Origin: Schistocephalus solidus
Lineage: Eukaryota > Platyhelminthes > Cestoda > Diphyllobothriidea > Diphyllobothriidae
Reading direction: 5' to 3'
Assembly (NCBI GenBank): GCA_017591395.1
Contig: WEDG01000445.1
Coordinates: 62,001-126,000 of the forward strand
DNA: 64,000 nucleotides
Part shown: positions 37,581 through 49,300 of the stretch, piece after piece
Layout: each line of letters begins with the position of its first letter
How positions within the stretch are numbered: position 1 is the stretch's first letter
The notes under the pieces: generated by a model
The model's input: the letters and a program-made list of their open reading frames with translations, nothing else
The model's database searches: none
Told to the model about the DNA's origin: nothing
Position numbers and translations under genes: made by a program

Positions 37581-37669
37581 GTTATGAGCATGGCCGAAAG
37601 GCCAACAAAGATTCCCATGCTAATGGCGAGCTAGATTAAACCTTTCATCTGCGTCCCATTTCAATATGA
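37581..37669. other. Centre between the two Penelope-like arms
   Basis: About 90 bp of unmatched spacer. It contains a short palindromic segment, GCATGGCC followed by GGCC and CCCATGC (37588-37622). The two elements meet here with their 5' sides facing each other. Confidence 0.5.
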
Positions 37670-38301
37670 CGCAGCAAGTGAGCTCTTTAAAAGGTGCCTA
37701 GGTCAAGCTGTATTAAAACCGTTTCCAGCAGCTGACTCGCATGCATTCTTCTGGACTAGTCCCATCTTATACGAAGGGGGCAAAGAAAAACTGCCAGCCC
37801 AGATAACCTCTCTTGGCATCTTTTCCTTTACCTGCTCATGTGGGGCAGGATATATTGGTCGCAATATACGGCGTTTGTCAAAAATGATAAGAGAACACGT
37901 ATCAAGCATGGTTAGGAAAGGGTCAAATAAAGACCATAAACAACTCTATTCTCACGCATATAGTAGACAAGCATTATAGCGTAGATGCAAGTGAAGCCTT
38001 TGGGGTGAGTAACAAGGTCTCCTCAAGCTATTAACATTTCTTTGGGCATCGTCTGTTGGCTACAGCTGTCTTGTGCGCCCAAATGAACTTTATACAAAAC
38101 ACGAAATTTCCGCGGTCGAAAGCCACCAATTAAGCAGCCCGCATCTAATTACCTGTCCCGGCAGCCACCATCCATCTGACAATGACCAGAAGACGCACTT
38201 CTTTTTTGTTTCTTTCCCTTTCCTTCACCACCTGGACAATACTACGATTTGTTCTACTCACTGGCATATTTGACTTATTTACACAGTGATTTAAATGTAA
38301 A
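37670..38301 (+). mobile_element. Penelope-like element 3' part, right arm
   Basis: Right arm of the inverted repeat, on the plus strand and reading outward. It contains the GIY-YIG region (37683-37979) and then a second open block in the same frame (38073-38273, with LVRPNELYTKHEISAVES) that matches 36946-37146 on the minus strand. Sequence identity to the left arm ends sharply at 38301, giving the 3' boundary. Confidence 0.65.
37683..37979 (+). pseudogene. GIY-YIG nuclease fragment of a Penelope-like element
   Basis: 98 codons read without a stop, ending TAG at 37977-37979. The motif run is IFSFTCSCGAGYIGRNIRRL followed by SKMIREH: paired cysteines, then YIG, Arg and EH at the expected spacing for the Penelope-type GIY-YIG endonuclease. 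There is no start codon of its own and no reverse transcriptase upstream, so this is a 5'-truncated copy. The nuclease would nick DNA to prime reverse transcription in an intact element. Confidence 0.65.
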
Positions 38302-39636
38302 GGCCTAACGATAGTCTATCACAAGCTTACCTATGCTCACTAAATTTTCCTTTGAAGTTCCGTTTTTATTTAATTTACGAACGCCCTGTGTGATGAATAA
38401 ACGTTATACAAGCACAACCTGCTTGAAGCTAAAAACGAAATACGTTTCCTTGAGACAAATGAAGTCCTTTTGCCTAACGCCCAACTGAATGACATTGTAG
38501 ACGTCCAGAGTGAACCATCCATGGGAATTGTAAAGCGATGAGAGTATGGTCGAGTGAATAAATAAATAATGACGGTAGGTTGCCTATCTCATGAAATATG
38601 TTTTTGATTTGAATAGATTGCTAAGGTTGGGGTTTAAAATTAATTATTGTGCATTCTTGTCATAGGATATTTCAGCCACCATAGAAGGCCGACATATGGA
38701 CAAAGCTCTCTATGACTGCCTGGTACAAGCACACTCTGAAAACCTTTACGTATGTAGCATGCATTTTGCTCCACGATTTTCAATGCTGTTATAAATTCAC
38801 ATAGGTTTTACTAGAAATGATGCACAAAACTAGCCTTTATTGTATTCGTTTGATAGAAAATTGCGCCTGCTGCGCGTTTTGCACTTCAGGAAAGGCAACT
38901 TTTTAGTTTTACAAATGTTCTTAACTGCCGAATAATGCTGAACCCAACAGGTCGTTACACTTTTCATTTCTGGCCTCCAAACAAATGCCGTATACATAAT
39001 ATTGAAGAAAATTTTAAAATATCTTTACGATAAAGAGCTTAAGTTACACAATTCTTGTGAAAGTTTGCAATACTTGCGGAAAATTCGGTATACTTTGAAG
39101 AAAACATATGCATTTACGGGTACGATGTATTATTAATAAACATTTCACGCTCTTCAAAAATTACATAAAAAGACATTTTTTAAACCGGATGATACCACTT
39201 TTTCAATTATAAAATGAAAAGAAGGCACACATTTAATATAGAACAACTACATAATATTTGTTGAGCATGTTTTCTATAAAATATATGTGAGATATTAGGA
39301 GCAGTAAACATCATGGCGAGAAATGCATAATAATTAAGTAGCTTTTTATGGAGTTTGTGTGGTCGAAAAGAGCCAAAAGAAGGCGGGGAGAAGTGGGGTC
39401 ATGGTATGGAAAGAGAATCCACCTCTGAGTCATGCAGGTATCAACTTCTCGTGAATTTCAACCAACTGGGAACAACATGCTGTTCACTAAAACCTTTGAA
39501 TATTTACTGTACCTTAAAAAAACTCTCTATTGAAAATAGCTTGTGTCTTCATTTTAGAATATTTCTGAAACGAAACAGCAACTTTTCCTTAAATAATTTT
39601 ACACATCGTGCAGTCACTGCTTTATCAGGATAATAC
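38302..39636. other. No gene seen
   Basis: AT-rich. A 92-codon plus-strand frame at 39355-39633 has no recognisable motif. Confidence 0.45.
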
Positions 39637-40306
39637 TTATTCAAGAATGTGTTCGCCTTTGCAGACATTCACATCTCTTCCTAATTGCATTGAAAGAGAC
39701 GCATATTCCCTTACGTCCACCTTCTCCCCTGATGAGAGCTCTTGTAACTCATATTGCTTCAACTCCTTCTGAATTTCCATGAGTTCCTTAGTGGTCCCTT
39801 CACCACTGAGCTCCTGCACTAACTCCTGCACATCAGCAGCATGCCCTTTTAGACACTTAATTTTCCCCAGAGCAACTATATCATCCAATCGATGCACTCT
39901 CGGTCAGTACACTCGCTCAGGGACACCTTCAGGCCACAGGCTTGCCATGCAGAGTTTAGAGACCTCCGTGTCACTCATTTGCAAGGCCTAATCGATCAAA
40001 CGTAAGGCATGCAGTATATTTAAGTTCTTCTTTTCAAAATTGCGTGTGGGTCAGCTCAGTAGTATCTAGAAAATTTATACTTCTTTCAAACGAGGCCTTC
40101 AGGTAGAGCTTCTTAAAGTTGGAAATTAATTTCTGGTTCAAAGGTTGGAGGAGGGGAGTTGTTTTGGAAGAAAGAAACTTGTTGGTGATGAAAATGATGA
40201 AAAAAAATTCATCTTGCATCTGTAGAGGGTGCGCAGAAGCATTATGGAGCAAAAGAAACAAAACTCTTATCCGAGAAGATGAAATGCCCCCAATACAAAT
40301 CGGCAA
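39637..40306 (-). pseudogene. Tigger/pogo-type transposase, C-terminal remnant
   Basis: On the minus strand, 40306-40034 encodes VLFLLLHNASAHP followed by FLSSKTTPLLQPLNQKLISN. These are the DNAPAH-like and PxTTxLLQPxDQ blocks of the DDE_1 nuclease of Tigger/Jerky transposases, with the catalytic Asp of DNAPAH changed to His. Next come NLNILHALRLID and CMASLWPEGVPE, the helix and LWPE box that follow. At 39897-39637 there is an acidic helical tail VQELVQELSGEGTTKELMEI, also typical. At least three stops and a frameshift separate the parts, and the N-terminal DNA-binding half and the first catalytic Asp are absent. Confidence 0.75.
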
Positions 40307-40329
40307 TTAATATGAGTAAGACCGATTTT

Positions 40330-41030
40330 AAACAAAACTTTGAAAATAAGTTGCCTCTTAAACAAATGCTTTAATGTTACTTTTCTTTGTCGAATATCTG
40401 CATTTGCAGCCGTTTTCCAAATTAAAGTCTAAGAAAAATGGGGAATTTCGACCGGTTTTTCCAGTTCACTTAAATAAGGGATACAATGATGGCTGAAAAA
40501 GAAAGAACTCACTTATTTCTTTCTATTGGAGCGTTTTTCATTATACTTGCTTACTTTTCGGTTCAGTTCTAAGATTGCAATTGCACAATTGCGTGGCCGA
40601 ATATAAACTAAGATTTTGCGTTTGAATGTCAATCTTGTGTCCTTTCAATTTCCATTTTCCGTATTTATTAATAGTTAACTAAAATAAAATGTTTTCTGGA
40701 ACCTTTCGCCTATTGCGCGACAGAGAAAAATGATAGCATGTGGAGGCTTTTCGTATATATGCTCGTTTAAAATCCCAATTATCGATGTAGTAAAAAATAC
40801 ACTCACACAAGTTTATTACAGAGGTTTCTGTCATAAATTTGACAAATTTGCAAAACTAAATTTTTTAAAAATAAATCTGTTCTGGTTTTCACGAAAAAAT
40901 GCAATTTCGCATTTCTCCATTAACCTGATTTCCATGAATGCAAGATAAAACTTTTCACTCTCTGAGGGACATATTTAAAAATTTCAAGCTTGTATTACAA
41001 TTGCTTTATAGTACAACGCACAAAAACAAG
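40330..41030 (+). repeat. Diverged duplicated block, copy 1
   Basis: Aligns by eye with 44045-44745 in the same orientation. Shared landmarks in order include CTGTCGAAT/TTGTCGAAT, GACC(G)GTTTT, TTCTAAGATT, AATATAAAC/AATATATAC, TTTCCATTTTC, TATATATGC..CGTTTAA, a GAAAAAATG run, CACCTGATTT/TAACCTGATTT, and AGTAC..CGCACAAAAA. Identity is moderate with many small indels. No coding frame is conserved between the copies. Confidence 0.65.
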
Positions 41031-42424
41031 AAGTTTTGGTCAATACGTTGCAATAATTCAATCACGTCATTTGCAGTATACATGCCTTGGGCACACGTTG
41101 ATTTTCTGAGTAACCTTGTAATCCCCATTTGCATTGACGCAAAACATGAGACTTAGCCGATCCTCCATCAGTATGTGGCCAGACAAATGCCTAGGTGGTA
41201 ATACTGGACTCTGATGAATGGAGAATGTTGTGGGAAATGTTACTCACCGCTAGGGTTGTAAGAACGTTATTACATTCTTTATGTTTTTTTATCTCGCTAA
41301 AGCAGATTTCTTTGTTTAAAGGATGTTTTCGAATGTCTACGTCCCAAGACACAGAAGTAGGAACAACAAACCTTTTCTGGGGAGATCATACTTAGTGTGA
41401 AGATTCGGATTAAGGCTAGGGACGTAGGATAATGTTATCGTCAGGGTTAAGTTTGGAATCACGTTTTGCTTAAGAGAGACCGTTTGGAATAGGGATTGTG
41501 GTATAATTATAGTTGGGACAGAGGATTACTTAGGCTTCCTGAAATATTGGAAAATATTGGCTGTATTGCCAAGGTCATTACATCGTCTGGTGTTTTAATG
41601 CCTACCTATTTGAGCTTAAGCCTCACTTAGTTTACTTGCTTAAGTTCTTCAGGTATGCATTAAAAATTGCATAAAGGATATGAGCAAAAGTCAGGCGGAA
41701 CACTTTTACATTATTTACAAAAAGAATCTGCGAGCCTTAGGAGGTCTGGAGTGTTGATACTCGACTCGATCATACAAAAATAGTTTAACAGTTTATATGC
41801 GTGCTATCTGAAAGAACTGCCTGTAAAATCCAATCACTGACAATCAAGTACCAAACAAATTACAGTTTTATTTCCATTGATTATGGCTGATTTTCGCATG
41901 TCGTTAATAATACATCATAACCAATTGATAGTATATGCTTTTCGTCAGGCATCTGTCTTCCAAATATTAACAAGGAAACCATGAGTTAACCTTCTGCTTT
42001 AGGAGAATGCGTAAATCGTTCGCCGCATTATTTTTGCTATCGAAAATCCTTGAAAATGGCCAATGTATATTTTTCAGCAGGGATTACAGACACAACTGTG
42101 CGGCCTTGTCTGCACAATTTTTCTTATCATAACAACCGCACATTGTGGTCTGGTATCAAATTTGTTGTTGACACTTCTATAGATGACTGCGTTTCACCAA
42201 AATCTTATTAGAAGTTTGAAAGATTTATTATCGAAATATAACACAGAAGCGAGTTTCGCTAATCCTTGGTTGCTTATGGTCTTTTACCAGCTATAGCTAA
42301 TACCTACTTCGATAATCTTGGGTAAAAAAGGACTTTAGTCTTTTTGTCGGCTCAAATGTTTAGTCTGGCTGTTTTCGCTCTCATAGTGATCAGGATATTC
42401 TTAAATCATGGACCATCCACTAAT
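41031..42424. other. No gene seen
   Basis: AT-rich; only short frames. A GGGTTAAG-like stretch at 41405-41460 faintly resembles the telomere-like core at 52920-53100. Confidence 0.35.
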
Positions 42425-42469
42425 ATCTTGCGACAAATCTTGCGACATCTTGCGACATCTTGCGACAAA
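42425..42469 (+). repeat. Tandem repeat of about 10 bp, four copies
   Basis: ATCTTGCGAC repeated four times in a row, the first unit with two extra A bases. It lies in a short plus-strand frame, but no protein is supported. Confidence 0.85.
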
Positions 42470-43149
42470 TCTAGGCTGGGTTTCAGGTTTCCTCTAAAGG
42501 ATATACTCGCAGAATGTTTCACCAATAACAATGCAACCTATCATCAGCAAAAAAAACTTATTTTAATGCAAAAGTTACAAGTTGAGGTTTAGAACTAACA
42601 TGTTTCCAGGACGTTCGCATGACATTCATAGTAGGACAAGGCAAATGCTTAAATAAACAGCAGAATGTCTATCTCATGAAAAGGCAGCCAAATGTCTGAA
42701 ATGTGTTTTCGATTCGAAGAAGATTACTTGGGTAGGATCGTAACGCAGAGGAACCTCTGGTGATGGTCAACCACATCTAAGAGCTTTGCGGGTAAAGCGC
42801 GAGTCACTCGCAAAACCTTTGTGTCGATTAACATCCTTCTGGCATGTAAATGCGAAAACCACTTGGTGCTTCCTACCGTTTCCGCTGTTTCTCGAAAATT
42901 CTGCAACGCCTCAAACGACAGTTTTCTTGGTTTATCGCGTAAGATAAGTATCCCTCTTAATTATTTTTTGTGACCACAACTTATAACACGCGAGGTCGTG
43001 ATTGAAGCTCCTGGCTAGAAAAAGTGTTGTCAAGAGGATGCTAGACCCAATTGCTGTAGATTTGAAGAATGAAATCATAGAAAAACATGAGCATGGTGTT
43101 TGTGCGACTGCTTTTGTCATTGACTATGGCAGTTCCTTATCAAAAATCA

Positions 43150-43215
43150 GTTGGCTATAGCGTTGGCTGTACTGAAGCCTTCCCTTTGCTGGTTTGTGTT
43201 CGAATCCCACCATGG
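43150..43215 (+). repeat. Possible tRNA-derived SINE head
   Basis: A-box-like TTGGCTATAGCG near 43151 and a good B box TGTTCGAATCCCACC at 43197-43211, roughly tRNA-spaced. Arms were not convincingly paired, so only the internal promoter outline supports this. Confidence 0.3.
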
Positions 43216-44044
43216 CCGCCGAGTTTGTACAAGTTGGTCAAAGGAATAATTTAAATCTGCCAAAATCCCCTTCTTATGAAAAACGCCCTTGCTCCATTTT
43301 AAAAAACCACTATCCCGTTTTTAAAGTAACCAGCTAGCTGTGCGTTATGAAAGATATGGCCTGATTTTTCAGGCGCAAAAACGTGCAAGCATGAATGTGT
43401 CTGCACGTACCTGTTCTAACTGATTAAATGAGTTACGGCCCGTTTCGTGAAATCAGCGAATGCTGCATCCTCCAAAGTTTCACATCAATAAAGCATCGAT
43501 CGGAAGGAAAAAATAAGGCATTCCGTGGTTTACAAATTAATATTGAATTGTCTAGCAATTCTGATTGTTTTTTTAAAAAATGTACAAATTAAAAAAAGGG
43601 TAAAAATTAACCACGTTGAGTAAACTGAAGTTTTAAATGTATAGGTAGCTTATCGATGCAACTAAATGAGTAAATAAAACAACAAAAGTTAAATCATTTT
43701 TGGAAAAAATATGTTTCAGAGTATTTGAAAAACATATTTCTCGAGATTAAATGCATTTTTAAGTGTGGCAGTTATCAGATCTTTCTTAAAAATGGGGTGA
43801 ATTCTTTACAATTTTCAGTGTCTTTAGTTTACTGCCCATAAATGTACATTTCGTTTGATGTGTTTACTAAAACCTACAAAATAATATAACTCGTATATCA
43901 TTTACCGATATAGTTATTATTTTTAACATTCTTTCTTTTACAAATAACCGTGTAGAGCATATTTTAAGACTCACTTTAACATAAAAACTCGCTGCCGAAA
44001 AAAATGAGCGTCTTGAACAAAAGCCCAGAATATATATGATTATA

Positions 44045-44745
44045 ATTAGTTAAAAGTTTTGTATTATAAGTTTTTTTTTTGAAAGTGCATAAATTAGTTG
44101 TTTCGCTGTCGAATGTAGGTGTACTAAACGTTTTTTCCCAGGTTAAGTCAAGGAACAACTGGGAAAGGTTGACCAGTTTTCCGACGTCACTGAAAAGTGG
44201 GGATTCACTTTCTGCTGAAAATTAAAGAACTTACTTCTTTCGTTCTACTGAAGGATCTTTGAATATATTTGCATACTTCTCAGTCTATTTCTAAGATTTC
44301 AAACGCACAAGAGAGTGGCTGAATATATACATAGGTTTTTAAATGTCAGTATTCTGCTCCTTCCGTTTCAAGTTTCCATTTTCATTTATAGTCACCTGAA
44401 GACTGAAATTATCTCGACAGGCTTCGCGTTAGCCATGACAGCAAAATGTGGTGGTGTATTATCGCATATCGTATATATGCACGTTTAATTTTCTTATTAT
44501 ATATGTGTTAAATACCGTACATTCATACAATTAAATGACAGCCTTTTTGGCACAAATCTTCAAATCTTGCTAAATTGTAGTTTTTGAGACTCAATTTGTC
44601 CTTGTTTTTCCGAAAAAATGTGATCTCTCGAACTTGCATTCACCTGATTTTTGTGAAAACAAAACAAAATGTTTCATTCTCCGAATGCATATATGCAAAC
44701 TTTCCAGGCTAATATTAATGTTAATTCATAGTACTGCGCACAAAA
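44045..44745 (+). repeat. Diverged duplicated block, copy 2
   Basis: Second copy of the block at 40330-41030, offset by about 3.7 kb. Older than the other duplications in the window judging by its divergence. It ends about 0.9 kb upstream of the GPCR exon. Confidence 0.65.
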
Positions 44746-45639
44746 AGTGCTTTGATAAGTAGCTTTTAATAGCGTATGAAATTCCTGGACAGCAAGAAAA
44801 GTCAGATTTTGCTACATTAAGCCCACTTTTCCCATCAATTTAGTGATCTGAAGTGAACTCAATATTATTAAACAGCTTGTTATGCATCATACTTAGTATA
44901 AAACACAAAAATATAACGTTAAAATGCGTGCTTTGGTACTATCTCAAATTCTGATATTCAAATTTCCTGAGTGAGGAAATTTATTATGCCATTTTACTTC
45001 CACAATTCAGCTACTTTCTTATTTTGAAAAAAATGTATTAGTAAATATAAAGTTGTCCTTCGATTATGTCCCACAAATTTGAAATGACGTGGCTTTCACG
45101 GCCAGAGAACCTTGTATTTTTCAGGGCTTATCTTGTGTTATTCCCGAGGCTTAATAAACAGCTAAGTCAGGGAGGTACATAGAGGTGTCAACAGGAATTG
45201 AGCCTTTAATTAGTTGGATTTTAAGAGATTATTTTTTTTTACGAATCTCACATTAAATATTATCGGCTTTGGCTCAGTAAGAAGTACCATGCGGCCAAAA
45301 TAAAGACTTTCAGATCTGAAGTAGTAGCAAAAAATATTTTGATGCAAACGTAAGCGTTTGTGAAGCAACCGTACTCTACAAAATATGTTTTTAAACCCAC
45401 GAAATTAACATTCATTGCCTAGAAGGTCAAATTTTTGTTCCCAAAAGATTTGTCTGGTTAACTTGGAGGTGAAAATCTTTCGACCTTTTAGCGAATCCTA
45501 TTGGGTGGACCAGAGAAGCCAACTTGTCCAATCGCGTACGGCCAGTGAATTCCTTGGCCTTTGCCAAGGCCCCTGCCAATACATTCAAATGAAATGTTGT
45601 TGTAGATTGTTACGCTCTTCAAATACCAGCCTTTTTAAG

Positions 45640-46399
45640 ATGAATTTTTGTCCTTTCGAATGCGCAGAGAAGGCAACGGGTGCAGATGCTATATCAAATG
45701 AAAGTCTAGTACTCCTCGAGAACACATCCTTCCCCTCCACTGATGTCTTCAATCTTGGCATGAAGATTGGCATTACGCTGCCGTACATTCCACTTATGGT
45801 CATTGCCCCTCATCGGCAACTCTTTAGTGTGTTTTGTGATACAAAACCACTTACAGCATTCCGTGACAAATATATTTCTTTTCAATCTTAGTATAACAGA
45901 TATCCTGACGACGTTGGCAGTCATTCCAATCACAACGGTGGCTGATGTCTGGCTCAGCTACTGGCCGTTCGGAGCCGCCATGTGTAATTGATTCCCTTCA
46001 TACAATGCCTTACGGTCACCCTGACGGCTTTTTACACACGTCCTTATATCCTGTGACCGATTTGTCATTGTATTCCGACCACTACAGAGACGACGGTTTT
46101 TGACTTTAAGCCGTGCTAAGCTCATTGTCGGACTAATTTGGCTGTTCGCAGCTATACAAGCGGCCCCGCTGGCCGTTGTGGGTTACCTCCAGAATGGCAC
46201 ATATCCACGGTGCGCTGAGTCCTGGGACGCCCAGCGCAGTCAGGTCTATGGATTGACACTGCTTGGGTTACAGTACTTCCTTCCTCTGATTCTACTCATC
46301 TGCTCTTATTCAACAATCTCTCTACGCTTAAATTCAAGCAACCTGCGGGGTAATGCAGGAGGTTCAAGGATCCATGTGGTTGCTAGATCAAAGGGAAAG
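45640..46399 (+). pseudogene. Neuropeptide-type class A GPCR exon (TM1-TM5), frameshifted
   Basis: From ATG 45640 the frame gives a short extracellular N-terminus with NES and NTS glycosylation sites, then TM1 (ITLPYIPLMVIA / LIGNSLVCFVI), TM2 (NIFLFNLSITDILTTLAVIP), ECL1 (WPFGAAMC with the conserved Cys), TM3 (IPFIQCLTVTLTAF), CDRFVIVF in the DRY position, TM4 (LIVGLIWLFAAIQAAPLAVV), ECL2 with a second Cys, and TM5 (YFLPLILLICSYSTISLRL). Three one-base shifts interrupt it: an extra C in a CCCC run at about 45807, a missing base near 45987 and an extra T in TTTTT near 46030. The exon ends at 46399 before GTACGT, a strong donor. The layout fits NPY/NPF-like receptors. TM6-TM7 were not found to 64000. 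It may be a pseudogene, or intact with assembly indels. Confidence 0.8.
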
Positions 46400-49300
46400 G
46401 TACGTTAACAGACTTTATACACGTCTGTGCCATCAAAATCCCTGAAAAGATATTTTTTCAGTGAGATATTCGATTCCCATTTTCTTTAAAATCCCGTAAG
46501 TACAAGGTGTTTTGAAAACTAATGTATAGATAAATTTAGAAAATATATTGTTTGAAGCATTTTGATATCGATATGAATTAATAGAAACAACATACATATC
46601 ATTATTCAATTAAGCATAAAAATTTGCTGAAAATTTGTTAACCGCTACCTGTCCCAGCATAACATAAGAAAAAGAAATTATGAGCATACAGCAAGTAATA
46701 GTTTCTTCAAAGGAAATAATGCATCATGAAGATTTTCGTACAATAAACACATTAAAAACGATAAAATGGATATAATTACTGAACAAATTGAAAAAAATAC
46801 AGTAAAGATAAAGCCATCTCTCATGATATTAACCAATTAACGCGCACTTGTTAATGTAAGTAAAATAAGCGAGCGCAAAGGCAGTCGGCAGACAAGCCAA
46901 AAAATTATTTGTCTTAATTACGTTCGAAATCAAAAAAATGGTCTCGTCCTTCTTGAACACAAAACGGCCTTCAAATTACGCACTGTGCTTCGATCAACTT
47001 AGGTAGAGGGCAACTTGAGAGAAGTCTATAATTAATGTTTCCTTTCATGAAATGTCTGGTGATAATCTGAACTGCGATTTTGATTTGAAAAAAACTAAAG
47101 TAAGCTTGTGTTACTGATAATCATGCATCATTATCCCAGTATATTTCACTGACGTCAGGATGTCAGCGTTTTCACATCATTCTTTCTGACCATCTGAAAG
47201 AGGCATACTTTGTTAGGTGGCTGATAAGGAGGAGATAGTTTTCTCTATGATTTTCGATGCTTTTATAAATTCGCATGTATTTTCTCGAAAAAGTTATATT
47301 AATTGTCTTTCCTGTATGCATGTGGTAGCATATTACACTAGTATATGTAAAACACACCATTTTGTTTATTAAATTGATAATTATGAGATTTGTGAAGCTT
47401 TTAAAATTCGTTCATAGTACATAGTTTCCGTAAATTTATTAGTTTTGTGCATAAGATATGCAAGAGGACCCACATTTTTACATTATCTCTTTCTAATGCT
47501 TTAGTAAGGTATTTTTTATAGGGCTCAGTGTCTATACTGCTTGTCTTTTAGAATCCTTGAGTGCAGAATAAACGGCCGGTGGGTTGCAAAATTATTTGGC
47601 AATTTTCAAAGTTTCAAAAACAAAAGATAGCTTTTCCTTAATAATGCAATTTGAAAGAGGAAGGATTTGCTTTTCATTGCGTACGGTCTTGAAAATCAGT
47701 GGGAAAAATACATAGTACAAAAATAACATTTTTTACATATAAAAGTTATTCAGGTTGTGAGGAAGGAGCTTCAGATGGGATGGAAGATAATAAATACTAC
47801 AATACCAGTTAGGTAATTTATTCAGATTAAAAACAAACGTTAGAATTTCAATTGACATTTCGTGAGATAGGAAATCCGTTGTATGCATTGTGAAAGAAAG
47901 CTAACTTGTATTAAAAACTACACTATTTCATCAACATAAGCTAACCGAGTAATCAACAGTTCTTTGGTTAGCACCCTCTTGCATGTTTAAGCGTGATCAA
48001 AGTTACTGGTAACTCTGTTTAACGAAGTGAAATGAAATACGAATTTGCTGTTATTGTACCGCTAAGCTGTATACATTCAACTTGCACTAATAAAATGCCC
48101 ATGTTATTCAGTGAGAGATGGCAGCTTATAAGCTGTCACAAAATGTATTGGCGGTATTAACCAGCACCGTTTAGATCCAGTTACAAATGTATTAAATAGA
48201 TGCCAGTATTTATTGTGTCAGTAAGTCATTTAAAAACAAAAACGTTTTCAAAATGCTTGCCTTGAAGCCTTCTGAAGACCCATTGTTCCAGTTTAGGGTT
48301 TCATTTGCAGTGTTTACCAAATGCCAAGCTCAGAACGGTTTTCATTGAGAGCACGCTGGCTTGTAATTACGCAACTAAGTATCATCTAGATTATGCGAGT
48401 AATGCGTTGTACTTTTGACGTGACACTGAGAATAGTTCAGCCCTTTGCCAGTCAAAAGCATTCCCGAAACAACAGTTTGTGCCCTAAGAAGTGTTGCATC
48501 CTACGATGTAAAAATAAGTCCAGTTATATTGTTGAACAGTTTTAAATAGTATTTTCTGCTGAAAATTAATTTTGTTGTCATTTTCCATTAAGGGCATTTT
48601 AAAAAAACTGAAGAAATCTGTAATGCATATTTCTGGTTTAGTAGCAGTCATCAACTAGTCACATCCAACACACATCTAGTCCATATGGGTTCAAACAGGC
48701 TGTCATTGTTCAATGAATCCAGGAATAAGCATTGAGCAGTGGAAAATATAAAGATGATATCCATTAATCCCCTTCCAATTATTCTTCTCAAAGTTAATTT
48801 CGGAGCTTCTTTTTTCAATTTTTCAGGTTTTTATAGATGTAGATCAACAAAAATTTCTGAAAGTTTTCAGTGCAAGCTCGCTTTGCCAACAAAACAACAC
48901 ATAAAGCAGTGAGTTACGAAACTTCCACAGAATATTTAGGGTCAGTTGTGGGTCTGCCTTCGATGTTTTGGAAATGGACATTGCTCTGGGATATTAAATA
49001 CCATAGGGAATGTCCGCCATTCGATTTCTCCAAAATCTTGTCAGATTTCCTTTAATAAACTGTAGTCAAGATGCAGCTTTCTTAATAATAAGGTATTCTG
49101 AGCCTCTACTCCACTTAAAAACAAAAATGTCAATATTAATTGAGCGCGTAATATTTCAATCAAAATTTAAGAAACCATTGCCCGAGGTATGTCACCTTCT
49201 GCAAACTAACTAATGAAAAGCCTTTGTTGGTCTTCAAATTTATCTGCAAAACATTTTATAAAAACATTTGGGCATTTTAAGGCAAAGTGTAAAAAAACAA

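Noticed and set aside
41205..41255. CTGATGA-containing segment (also 51400-51440) as a hammerhead ribozyme, since flatworm SINEs can carry one.
   Set aside because: The conserved GAAA after a stem II hairpin and the cleavage-site stem are missing in both.
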